A DNA stretch of 12,861 bases from Armatimonadota bacterium (lineage in GTDB: Bacteria > Armatimonadota > UBA10988). Shown one piece after another: positions 1 through 7,611 of the stretch; positions within the stretch are counted from its first letter, which is position 1; each line of letters opens with the position of its first letter. The notes under the pieces were generated by a model. That model made no database searches and was not told where the DNA came from. It saw only the letters and a list, made by a program, of their open reading frames with translations. The position numbers and the translations under genes were made by a program. The stretch covers positions 1 to 12,861 of the forward strand of contig JACPDV010000709.1 of NCBI GenBank assembly GCA_016183835.1. The letters run 5' to 3'.

Positions 1-1
1 C

Positions 2-2209
2 TTCACGCTCAACCGGATCACGCTCTTCGCGCTGATCTTCAGCATCGGTATCCTGGTCGACGACCCGATCGTCGACGTGGAGAACATCGTCCGCCACTTC
101 CGCATGCCGCGGAACCGGCATGCCCACCCGCTGGCGGTGACCATCGAGGCGGTCAACGAGGTGCGCCCGCCGCTGGTCCTGGCCACCTTCGCAGTGATGG
201 CGGCGATCCTGCCGATGGCCTTTGTGCGCGGGATGATGGGCCCCTACATGCGGCCGATCCCCATCGGCGCCTCGGCGGCGATGTTCTTCAGCATGGCGAC
301 CGCGTTCGTCATCACCCCGTGGGCCGCGTACCGCATCCTGCGCGGGATGCACGGCCGGGGCGGCCACGGCCACGGCGAGGGCGATAGCTGGTCCACCCGC
401 CTGTATCGGCGCTTCGCCTGGCGGCTGGTCTCCGATGCGCGGGTGCGCGCGGGGTTCCTGGGCGGCATCGTCGCCCTCCTGCTCCTGGCCGTGGCGCTGA
501 TTCCGCTCAAGGCGGTCAAGGTGAAGATGCTCCCCTTCGACAACAAGTCGGAGTTCCAGGTGATGGTCAACATGCCGGAGGGCACCACCCGGAGCACCAC
601 GCTGGCCGTCACCCGCGGCCTGGCCGCGGCGCTCGACAAGCTGCCCGAGGTGAGCGATATGCAGCTCTACGTCGGCACCTCGGGACCCTACAACTTCAAC
701 GGCCTGGTGCGGCACTACTACCTCCGCCGCGGCGACAACGTGGCCGACATCCAGGTCAACCTGGTGGCCAAGGGCGAGCGCCGGCGGCAGAGCCACGCCA
801 TCGCCAAGGCCGCCCGCGAGCTGCTCCTCCCGGTCGCCCGCGAGGCCGGCGCGCGGATCCAGGTGGCCGAGGTGCCCCCCGGCCCGCCGGTCTTTCAGAC
901 CCTCGTCGCCGAGATCTACGGGCCCGACTATGCGAGCTTGATCACGGTCGGCCGGCAGGTGCTGGAGACGTTCGACCGCATGCCCGGAGTGGTGGACGCC
1001 GACATCTTTACCGAGGACCCGCAGCAGCGGATCGAGTTCGGCGTGGACGAAGAGCGCGCCGGACTGCACAACGTGAAGGCCGCGGACGTGGCGGAGACGC
1101 TCCAGGTGGCCTCCGGCGGACTGGTGGTGGGACTGGCGCACGACTCCGAGGCGACCGAGGACGTGCCGGTCGAGGTGCGGCTCCCCGAGCGGCAGCGCGA
1201 GGACCTGGCCCTCCTCGGCAGCCTGCGTCTGAAGAGCCCCGACGGGCACCTGGTGGACCTGGACGAAGTCACCGACCGGCGCAACAGCACCGTCGAGCCG
1301 ACCCGCTACCACAAGAACCTGCAGCCGGTGGTGTACGTCACCGCCGACGTGGCCGGTTCCATCGAGAGCCCGGTCTACGCCATCCTCCGGCTCAACCGTC
1401 AGCTCGACGCGCTGACCATGCCCGACGGCACGCGCCTGGAGCGCTACAACCGGAGCCAGCCGTTCGCCACCAACCACTACGCGATGAAGTGGGACGGCGA
1501 GTGGCACATCAGCTACGAGGTCTTCCGCGACCTGGGCCTGGCGTTCGCCGTAGTGCTGATCTTGATCTACGTGCTGGTGGTGGGCTGGTTCAAGAGCTTC
1601 CGGACGCCGGTGGTGATCATGTCGGCGATCCCCTTCTCGCTGGTGGGGATCCTCCCGGCGCATTGGCTGGGCCACGTCTTCTTCTCGGCCACGTCGATGA
1701 TCGGGTTCATCGCCGGGGCGGGGATCGTGGTGCGCAACAGCATCATTCTGGTGGACTTCATCGACCTCCGGCTGGAGCAGGGGATGCCGCTCGAGGAGGC
1801 GGTGGTGGACGCCGGGGCGGTGCGCTTCCGGCCGATGCTGCTGACGGCCATGGCGGTGATCGTGGGCACGGCGGTGATCCTCAAGGACCCCATCTTCCAG
1901 GGCCTGGCGGTGGCGCTGATGGCGGGGGAGGTGGCTTCGCTGCTTCTCTCGCGCATGGCGGTTCCGATCCTCTACTACCTGAGCCTCCGCGGCGAGCACC
2001 CGCGGCCGGGCGGCGTGCCGGCCGAGGAGCCGGAATGGGAGCTGTTGACGCGCCAGTTCAGCCACGACCTGGAAGACCCGGCGGAGCCCGAGGCCGCGGC
2101 GCCGGAGCCGCCCGCGGAGCCGCCGGCGCCGGCGGAGCCGACCGGCGAGATCGCTCTGCCGGAGGCCGCAGAGTCTGAAGGACCGCCACCCCAGCCGGCC
2201 AATCCGTAG
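2..2209 (+). CDS. RND-superfamily efflux transporter permease, C-terminal part (5' end outside window)
   Basis: Inner-membrane pump subunit of the AcrB/CusA superfamily, which exports drugs, metals or lipophilic compounds using the proton gradient. The frame is open from base 2, so the true start lies upstream and 735 residues are visible. Window residues 18-27 carry the TM4 motif LVDDPIVDVE. Its two aspartates (20, 21) are the proton-relay pair known from AcrB. In TM10, VVRNSIILVDF places an arginine (window residue about 578) where AcrB has the relay lysine. A large periplasmic porter region lies between the two membrane halves (about window residues 165-490). Hydrophobic helices follow from about 500 to 655. 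After the last helix comes an unusual 70-residue tail rich in Pro, Ala and Glu. No adaptor or outer-membrane partner is visible; it would lie upstream. The substrate cannot be told. The stop is 15 bases before the kinase frame, suggesting co-transcription. Confidence 0.9.
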   Translation, partial: FTLNRITLFALIFSIGILVDDPIVDVENIVRHFRMPRNRHAHPLAVTIEAVNEVRPPLVLATFAVMAAILPMAFVRGMMGPYMRPIPIGASAAMFFSMATAFVITPWAAYRILRGMHGRGGHGHGEGDSWSTRLYRRFAWRLVSDARVRAGFLGGIVALLLLAVALIPLKAVKVKMLPFDNKSEFQVMVNMPEGTTRSTTLAVTRGLAAALDKLPEVSDMQLYVGTSGPYNFNGLVRHYYLRRGDNVADIQVNLVAKGERRRQSHAIAKAARELLLPVAREAGARIQVAEVPPGPPVFQTLVAEIYGPDYASLITVGRQVLETFDRMPGVVDADIFTEDPQQRIEFGVDEERAGLHNVKAADVAETLQVASGGLVVGLAHDSEATEDVPVEVRLPERQREDLALLGSLRLKSPDGHLVDLDEVTDRRNSTVEPTRYHKNLQPVVYVTADVAGSIESPVYAILRLNRQLDALTMPDGTRLERYNRSQPFATNHYAMKWDGEWHISYEVFRDLGLAFAVVLILIYVLVVGWFKSFRTPVVIMSAIPFSLVGILPAHWLGHVFFSATSMIGFIAGAGIVVRNSIILVDFIDLRLEQGMPLEEAVVDAGAVRFRPMLLTAMAVIVGTAVILKDPIFQGLAVALMAGEVASLLLSRMAVPILYYLSLRGEHPRPGGVPAEEPEWELLTRQFSHDLEDPAEPEAAAPEPPAEPPAPAEPTGEIALPEAAESEGPPPQPANP

Positions 2210-2224
2210 CGTGGGTGGGCCGCC

Positions 2225-5200
2225 GTGCGGCAGGAGACCATGCCCGACGAGCTGCGAGGCAGGTACGACGTAGAGCTGCGAGAGGCCGCCGCCGCGCTGG
2301 TGGCGACGCGCGCGGAGGAGCTGCGCGCGGCCTGGGAGCGCCCCAACGCCGAGAGCTTGTCCGAACTGCCCGAGCCGGCGCGCGACGCCGTCCTCGCCAG
2401 CCTCGGCGGCGTCCTGGCGCCACTGGCCGCGGTGGTGCGCGAGGGCGTGGTCACCCCCGCCGAACCCGCTCTGTGGGAGCTGGCTGAGGCCGCCCTCCGG
2501 CACGACCTGCCCTATCCCCTGGTCAGCCGCGCGCTGCGCCGGCTGAAGCGGCTCCTGATGCGCGCCGCCAACGAGACCGCGCCGCGCGGCACCGACATCG
2601 AGGAGCTCTGCAACGTCCTCGAGGACGCCATCGACGACTGCCGGGTGGCCGCCAGCCGATTCTTCTACGAGTTGGCCGAGCAACGGCAACACGCCGCGGC
2701 CGGCGGCGGCGGCGGCGAGGAGGCAGCCTACCTTCGAGCTTTCATCGGCGACACCGCCGACGCGGTGCTGGTGCTCGACTCCCAAGGCCGCGTGCGGACC
2801 TGGAACCAGGGCGCCGAGCAGGTCTTCGGCTACACGGCCGAGGAGATCGTCGGCCGCGACGCGCGGATCCTCGTGCCGCCCGAGGAGGTCGAATCGGGCC
2901 GCTTCGACGAGATCGACGACGTAGTCCGCCGCGAGGGCTACCTGCGCAACCACGAATCCACGCGGCTGACGAAGGACGGCCGCCGGATCGACGTCAGCAT
3001 CACCCGCACGGCGCTCTACGATCCGCACAACGGCCGGTTCATGGGCACCTCGGTGGTGGTGCGCGATGTCACCGAGAAGCGCCGGCTGGAGCGCGAGAGC
3101 GAGCGCAAAACCCGCCAGCTCGAGACGATCAACCGCATCCTCGAAGCCACCGCGCGCGTGCTCGATCGCGACCAGACCTACCGCACCATCGCCTCGCACC
3201 TGGCCACGGTGACCGCTTGCGACGCGGTGCTGGTGGGGCTGCCCGACGCCGATGGGCAGAGCGTCAGGCTGCGCGTCTTGTCGGGCACGGACCTGGGCGC
3301 GGGCAGCGAGCGCGCCGTGCCGCGCGGTGAGACCATCGTCGCCCGCTCGCTCGCTCGCCACGCGGCGGTGCGGCTCGACGACCTGCTCGACTCCGAGGCC
3401 CGCGGCGTGGAGGACCGGCGCTGGGTGGAGCTGGGCTACCACACGGCGCTACTCGTGCCGCTGGTGTTCAACAACGAGGCCATCGGCTGCCTGGTGCTGC
3501 TCCGCCGAGACCCCGAGCCGTTCGACGAGGACGACCAGGCGCTGCTCCAGCACCTGGCCAACCACTTCGCCGTGACCATCGTCAACGCCCGGCGGTTCGA
3601 GGAGGAGCGCAAGCGTGCGGCCCAGTTCGAGCTGATCAGCCGGGTGGGCGCCTCGGCCATCGCTAACATCGGCGACGTCGGCCGGCTGATGCGCAACGTG
3701 GTGGACACCATCCAGACCGACTTCGGCTACTACGACGTGGCGATCTACGAGGTGGACGAGGACCTCAACGCGTTCCGCCTCCGGGCGCAGGCCGGGCAGC
3801 GTCGCGGGCGGCTCGGCGAGGGCTACGAGCAGCCGCTCCAGGTCGGAGTCTTCAGCGAGGTGCTCCGCACCCGCAGCAGCTACGTGGTGGTGGACACCCT
3901 CACCGACGAACACTATTTCAACCCCACGCCGGACGATTCGACGGTGCGCTCGGAGCTGTGCGTGCCCATCCGCCTGGGCCCGCGCGTGTTCGGCGTGCTG
4001 GACGTGGAGAGCCAGCGGGCGAACCGCTTCGACCGTCTCGATCGCACCGCCATGGAGGCGCTCGCCGGCCTGCTGGCGCGCTGCATGGAAGCCGACGAGA
4101 GCCTGCGCCAGATGCGCATGCTGCAGGCCATGCGCCAGCAGATCATGGAGGCGGTGCCCTCGGCGCTGCTGCTCTTCGACGACGACCTGCGGGTCAAGTT
4201 CGTCAATCGGCGGTACCTCGAGTTCTTCGGGCAGGCGGCCGACCAGGTGATGGGCGCGCACGTCTCGGACATCCTCCCCGAGTCGCTCCTCAGCGAGAGC
4301 CGCTTCATGGAGCTGGTGGAGCAGCTCCGGCACCAGCACCACCCAATCGACCAGAGCGAGGTGCGCTACTTCGACTTCAACCGCCAGGAGCGTTACGCCG
4401 ACGTGCGGCTGCGGATCGTGACCGAGTACGAGACCACCATCATCGTCATGCTCCACGACGCCACGCAGCGGCTGAAGCGCCTGTACCAGCTCTCCATGCT
4501 GCAGGAGATCGGTGAGGAGATGCAGCAGTCGCTGGATATTGCCCGGCTGCTGCGCGCCATCCTGACGTGCGTCACGGCCGGGCCGGGCTTCGGGTTCAAC
4601 CGCGCGGCGCTGTTCCTCGCCGATCGCGAGCACGGCGCCTTGGTGGAGAGCCTCACCGTGGGGCCCGAGAGCGCCGAGGCGGCGGGGCGGATCTGGCGCG
4701 ATCTTGACCACAAGCAAACACTGCGTGAGTTCCTCCGTGAGTACGACCGCACCCCGGCGCCACGCGTGACGCGGCCGAGCGGACAGCCCCCAAGGGTGAT
4801 CGCCGTCCCGCCGCAGGACGACCATCTCCGCGCCTGGCGCACGCCGCTCATGCTGCGCCAGGACGACCGCCACCAGCGCTCGGCGGTGGCGGCGGCGTTG
4901 CGCGACTTCTCCGGCGCCAGCGAGGTGTTGGTCGTGCCGCTGATGAGCCACGAAAACGTGATCGGCCTGGTGGTGGCGGACAACCTGTACACCGGCGAGC
5001 CGATCAGCCGCGACAACATCCGGATGCTGACCACGTTCGCCAACCAGGCGGGCGTGGCGCTGGCCAATGCGCAGGCCTATGCCGAGCTGGAGAGCTCGCT
5101 GGCCGAGCTGCGCGACTCGCAGGACCGGCTCGCGCAGGCCGAGAGGTTGGCTGGCATCGGCAGCGTGGCGGCCAACGTGGCTCACGAGATCCGCAACCCC

Positions 5201-5824
5201 TTGGTCAGCATCGGCGGTTTCGCGCGGCGGGTGGAGGAGAAGTCGGATCAGGCGGAGTACGTAAGGAGCCGGTCGGCGATCATCGTGCGCGAGGTGGAGC
5301 GGCTCGAGCAGATCCTGCGCAACGTGGCCGACTTCACGGCGCCGAGCAAGCCGCAGCTCGCCCCGGTGGCCATCAACGAGGTGGTGGAGGAGGTGCTTCA
5401 ACTGCACCAGCCGCTGTTCGAGGAGAAGCACATCCGGGCGGAGGCGGATCTGGCGGCCGGCCTCGAGCTGGTCATGGCCGACCGCGGCAAGCTGCAGCAG
5501 GTTCTGGTCAACCTGGTAAAGAACGCCGTGGAGGCGGTGGGCTCCGAGGGCTCGGTGGCGCTCTCCACGCGGGCCGACGACGAGGAGGGGGTGGAGGTGA
5601 TCGTGCGGGACAGCGGGCCGGGGATTCCGGCCGACCGGCTGGAGGAGATCTTCAACCCGTTCTTCACCAGCCGTTCCGACGGCACCGGACTGGGTTTGGC
5701 GGTGAGCCGCAAGATCGTTCACGACCACGGCGGCTCGCTCACCGCGGCGAGCCCGCCGGGCGGAGGCGCGGTGTTCACCATGCGGCTGCCGCGCGGGGAG
5801 CCCGGCGACGCCGCCGCGAGCTAG
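2225..5824 (+). CDS. Soluble multi-sensor histidine kinase (helical N-terminus, PAS, GAF, GAF, PAS, GAF, HisKA, HATPase)
   Basis: Two-component sensor kinase of 1,199 residues from GTG 2225; ATG 2240 is an alternative start. No transmembrane segment is seen, so it should sense cytoplasmic cues. Domains by motif: a helical, charged region at about 1-160 (similar in character to RsbR-type N-terminal domains, inference only); PAS at about 168-290, ending in VVVRDVTEKRRLE; GAF at about 300-460; GAF at about 468-625; PAS at about 632-750; GAF at about 759-955 with a basic, proline-rich insertion near 830-880; then the kinase core. The phospho-acceptor is His987 in VAHEIRNPLVS. The N-box Asn is at about 1100 (NLVKNAVEA), the G1 box DSGPGIP at 1129, the F-box FNPFFTS follows, and the G2 box GTGLGLA is at 1153. 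All catalytic motifs are intact. The receiver gene follows 9 bases downstream and is the obvious phosphotransfer partner. Which ligands the sensory domains bind is unknown. Confidence 0.93.
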   Translation: MRQETMPDELRGRYDVELREAAAALVATRAEELRAAWERPNAESLSELPEPARDAVLASLGGVLAPLAAVVREGVVTPAEPALWELAEAALRHDLPYPLVSRALRRLKRLLMRAANETAPRGTDIEELCNVLEDAIDDCRVAASRFFYELAEQRQHAAAGGGGGEEAAYLRAFIGDTADAVLVLDSQGRVRTWNQGAEQVFGYTAEEIVGRDARILVPPEEVESGRFDEIDDVVRREGYLRNHESTRLTKDGRRIDVSITRTALYDPHNGRFMGTSVVVRDVTEKRRLERESERKTRQLETINRILEATARVLDRDQTYRTIASHLATVTACDAVLVGLPDADGQSVRLRVLSGTDLGAGSERAVPRGETIVARSLARHAAVRLDDLLDSEARGVEDRRWVELGYHTALLVPLVFNNEAIGCLVLLRRDPEPFDEDDQALLQHLANHFAVTIVNARRFEEERKRAAQFELISRVGASAIANIGDVGRLMRNVVDTIQTDFGYYDVAIYEVDEDLNAFRLRAQAGQRRGRLGEGYEQPLQVGVFSEVLRTRSSYVVVDTLTDEHYFNPTPDDSTVRSELCVPIRLGPRVFGVLDVESQRANRFDRLDRTAMEALAGLLARCMEADESLRQMRMLQAMRQQIMEAVPSALLLFDDDLRVKFVNRRYLEFFGQAADQVMGAHVSDILPESLLSESRFMELVEQLRHQHHPIDQSEVRYFDFNRQERYADVRLRIVTEYETTIIVMLHDATQRLKRLYQLSMLQEIGEEMQQSLDIARLLRAILTCVTAGPGFGFNRAALFLADREHGALVESLTVGPESAEAAGRIWRDLDHKQTLREFLREYDRTPAPRVTRPSGQPPRVIAVPPQDDHLRAWRTPLMLRQDDRHQRSAVAAALRDFSGASEVLVVPLMSHENVIGLVVADNLYTGEPISRDNIRMLTTFANQAGVALANAQAYAELESSLAELRDSQDRLAQAERLAGIGSVAANVAHEIRNPLVSIGGFARRVEEKSDQAEYVRSRSAIIVREVERLEQILRNVADFTAPSKPQLAPVAINEVVEEVLQLHQPLFEEKHIRAEADLAAGLELVMADRGKLQQVLVNLVKNAVEAVGSEGSVALSTRADDEEGVEVIVRDSGPGIPADRLEEIFNPFFTSRSDGTGLGLAVSRKIVHDHGGSLTAASPPGGGAVFTMRLPRGEPGDAAAS
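2232..2236 (+). promoter_or_regulatory. Shine-Dalgarno AGGAG that may favour the ATG start of the kinase
   Basis: AGGAG lies 3 bases before an in-frame ATG at 2240. The alternative GTG at 2225 has only a weaker GGTGGG-type stretch upstream. The two starts differ by five residues, and neither spacing is ideal, so the choice remains open. Confidence 0.4.
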
Positions 5825-5833
5825 GAGGGTGTC

Positions 5834-6199
5834 ATGGGTAGCAGTGTTCTGATTGTGGAGGATGACGTCAATGAGGCCCTCCTCTACGAAGAGGTGTTCT
5901 GCGAACAGGGTTACGAGGTGCGGACCTGCAACCGCGCCGATGCCGCAGTCGGAGCCGTCAAGGAGCGGCGCCCCGACGTGGTGGTGCTCGACATCAACAT
6001 GCCCGAGCGCGACGGGCTCGACCTGCTCCGCGAGCTGATGGACATCGACCGGACCCTCCCGGTCGTCCTCAACACCGCCTTCTCCGCTTACCAGGATAAC
6101 TTCATGAGCTGGGCGGCCGCCGCCTACGTGGTGAAGTCGTCCGACTACCAGGAGCTGCTCCAAGCCGTCGCCAACGTCCTCGCCGGAGGCAAGCCTTGA
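5834..6199 (+). CDS. Stand-alone receiver-domain response regulator
   Basis: A 121-residue protein made only of a CheY-like receiver, with no DNA-binding or enzymatic output domain. Acid-pocket residues Glu9, Asp10 and Asp11 (VEDD), phospho-acceptor Asp53 (VVVLDINMPERDG), the switch Thr81 and the conserved Lys101 (YVVKSSD) are all present, so it should be competent for phosphorylation. Start ATG 5834 is preceded by AGGAGGG at 5823-5829, which overlaps the kinase stop codon. The gene lies 9 bases after the kinase and overlaps glgC by 4 bases. It probably acts through protein-protein contacts or as a phosphorelay intermediate. The target is not visible; a link to glgC or the efflux pump is inferred from neighbourhood only. 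Confidence 0.93.
   Translation: MGSSVLIVEDDVNEALLYEEVFCEQGYEVRTCNRADAAVGAVKERRPDVVVLDINMPERDGLDLLRELMDIDRTLPVVLNTAFSAYQDNFMSWAAAAYVVKSSDYQELLQAVANVLAGGKP
6185..6189 (+). promoter_or_regulatory. Shine-Dalgarno GGAGG that supports the TTG start of glgC
   Basis: GGAGG lies 6 bases before TTG 6196, inside the 3' end of the response regulator gene. The next in-frame ATG (6229) would cut into the first strand of the nucleotide-binding fold, so TTG is preferred. The TTGA overlap implies translational coupling. Confidence 0.65.
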
Positions 6200-7431
6200 C
6201 CTCGCCCGGCCTCAGTGATACCGTCGCCATGCTGATGGCCGGCGGCGCCGGCAACCGGCTCTACCCGCTCACCCGCGACCGGGCCAAGCCGGCGGTGCCC
6301 TTCGGCGCGCTCTACCGGATCATCGATTTCACCCTCAGCAACTGCCTCAACTCGGGCATCTACCGCATCAACGTGCTGACCCAGTACCGCTCGTTCTCGC
6401 TCCACCGGCACGTGCGCGAGGCCTGGGGGCCGCTGTTCAACCTGATCCGCGGCGAGTACATCGAGCTCGTGCCGCCGCAGCAGCGCGTGGTGGGCGACTG
6501 GTACCGCGGCACAGCCGACGCGATCTTCCAGAACGTCTACCTGCTCGACATCGAGCGGCCGCGCAACGTGCTGATTCTGGGCGGCGACCACATCTATTCG
6601 ATGGACTACGGACGGATGCTGGACTTTCACCGCGAGCGCAAGGCCGCGCTGACCATCGCCTGCCTCGAGGTGCCGCGGGCCGACGCCACCCGGCTCGGAG
6701 TCCTCCAGGTCGACGAGACCGAGCGCGTGGTCGGCTTCCAGGAGAAGCCGGCCGAGCCGCAGACCGTGCCGGGCGATCCCGCCACCGCGCTGGCGTCGAT
6801 GGGCATCTACGTCTTCGATACCGCCGAGCTGGTGCGGATCCTCAGCGATGACGCGCGCACCGACTCCGACCACGACTTCGGCAAGAACATCATCCCCACG
6901 ATGGTCAGCCGCGAGATGGCCGTCTACGCGTACCGCTTCCGCGACCACAACACCGGTGGCATCGGCTACTGGCGCGACATCGGGACCCTGGAGAGCTACT
7001 ACGAGGCCAACCTCGAGCTCCTGGACGCCGACCCGCTGTTCAACCTCTACGATCCGCAATGGCCCATCCACACCGTGTTGTGGCCGGCGCCGCCCGCCAA
7101 GACCGTGCACTGCCTGACCGACGAGGGCCGCGTGGGGATGGCCACGGAATCGCTTCTCGCCCCCGGCTGCATCGTCTCCGGCGCCAAGGTCCACCGCTCG
7201 CTCCTGTCGCCCAATGTGAAGGTCAACAGCTACGCCGAGGTGACCGACTCGATCCTCTTCGGCGACGTGGACGTGGGCCGGCACGCCAAGGTGCGTCGGG
7301 CCATCGTGGACAAGCACGTGCGCATCCCGCCCGGCTTCGAGATCGGCTACGACCCCGAGGCCGACCGGCGGCGGTTCAAGGTCAGCGAGGACGGCCTGGT
7401 GGTGGTGCCGAAGGGGATCGTCCTCGCGTAG
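6196..7431 (+). CDS. glgC: Glucose-1-phosphate adenylyltransferase (ADP-glucose pyrophosphorylase)
   Basis: Makes ADP-glucose from ATP and glucose-1-phosphate, the committed step of bacterial glycogen synthesis (also usable for other alpha-glucans). The 411 residues are normal for GlgC. The nucleotide-binding signature AGGAGNRLYPLT is at about 15-26, followed by RAKPAVPFG and RIIDFTLSNC. Asp131 in GGDHIY is the metal/catalytic aspartate, and Lys184 in the EKPAEP motif is the sugar-phosphate-binding lysine known from the family. YWRDIGTLESYYEAN follows, then a C-terminal left-handed beta-helix region with the usual hexapeptide-like pattern. The start is TTG 6196, overlapping the regulator stop (TTGA) and backed by GGAGG. 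At the position of E. coli Lys39 (fructose-1,6-bisphosphate site, hand alignment) there is Asp (LTRDRAKP), so allosteric control may differ. No glycogen synthase or branching enzyme is in the window. Confidence 0.95.
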   Translation: MTSPGLSDTVAMLMAGGAGNRLYPLTRDRAKPAVPFGALYRIIDFTLSNCLNSGIYRINVLTQYRSFSLHRHVREAWGPLFNLIRGEYIELVPPQQRVVGDWYRGTADAIFQNVYLLDIERPRNVLILGGDHIYSMDYGRMLDFHRERKAALTIACLEVPRADATRLGVLQVDETERVVGFQEKPAEPQTVPGDPATALASMGIYVFDTAELVRILSDDARTDSDHDFGKNIIPTMVSREMAVYAYRFRDHNTGGIGYWRDIGTLESYYEANLELLDADPLFNLYDPQWPIHTVLWPAPPAKTVHCLTDEGRVGMATESLLAPGCIVSGAKVHRSLLSPNVKVNSYAEVTDSILFGDVDVGRHAKVRRAIVDKHVRIPPGFEIGYDPEADRRRFKVSEDGLVVVPKGIVLA

Positions 7432-7432
7432 G

Positions 7433-7461
7433 TTGCGCACACCCGGCACCCCGCGTATAAT
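7433..7461 (+). promoter_or_regulatory. Sigma70-type promoter for tRNA-Leu
   Basis: Perfect -10 TATAAT at 7456-7461 and -35 TTGCGC at 7433-7438, separated by 17 bases. The TATAAT ends 10 bases before the tRNA. The -35 box overlaps the base just after the glgC stop. Confidence 0.75.
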
Positions 7462-7471
7462 CTGCCGTGTA

Positions 7472-7556
7472 GCCGGAGTGGCGGAATCGGTAGACGCGGC
7501 TGACTCAAAATCAGTTGCCCCTTGCGGGTGTGTCGGTTCGAGTCCGACCTCCGGCA
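7472..7556 (+). tRNA. tRNA-Leu (anticodon CAA)
   Basis: An 85-base class II tRNA. The acceptor stem GCCGGAG pairs with CTCCGGC, with discriminator A at 7556. The anticodon stem GCTGA/TCAGT closes the loop CTCAAAA, giving anticodon CAA. A long variable arm follows, then the T stem GTCGG/CCGAC around TTCGAGT. The 3' CCA is not encoded. It reads UUG leucine codons. Confidence 0.96.
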
Positions 7557-7565
7557 TTGGTTGAC

Positions 7566-7590
7566 CAGGGACGGCGCCGCGCCGTCCCTG
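7566..7590 (+). terminator. Strong hairpin after tRNA-Leu, candidate terminator
   Basis: CAGGGACGGCG (7566-7576) pairs perfectly with CGCCGTCCCTG (7580-7590) around a 3-base loop, 9 bases after the tRNA. The following T-run is weak (GTTT), so termination may be partial, or the hairpin may mark the tRNA 3' processing boundary. It lies 22 bases before the next gene. Confidence 0.55.
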
Positions 7591-7611
7591 TGCGTTTGGG
7601 GAGCGCCGTTG

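Noticed and set aside
3449..6163. Very long open frame on the minus strand opposite the histidine kinase and regulator (about 900 codons).
   Set aside because: It is a shadow produced by high-GC codon bias. The translation is rich in His, Arg, Val and Leu with no recognisable domain, while the opposite strand has full kinase and receiver motifs.
7522..7611. Upstream extension of the first glycosyltransferase to an ATG inside tRNA-Leu.
   Set aside because: It would translate the tRNA and the terminator hairpin. The family N-terminus begins at ATG 7612, which has its own ribosome-binding site.
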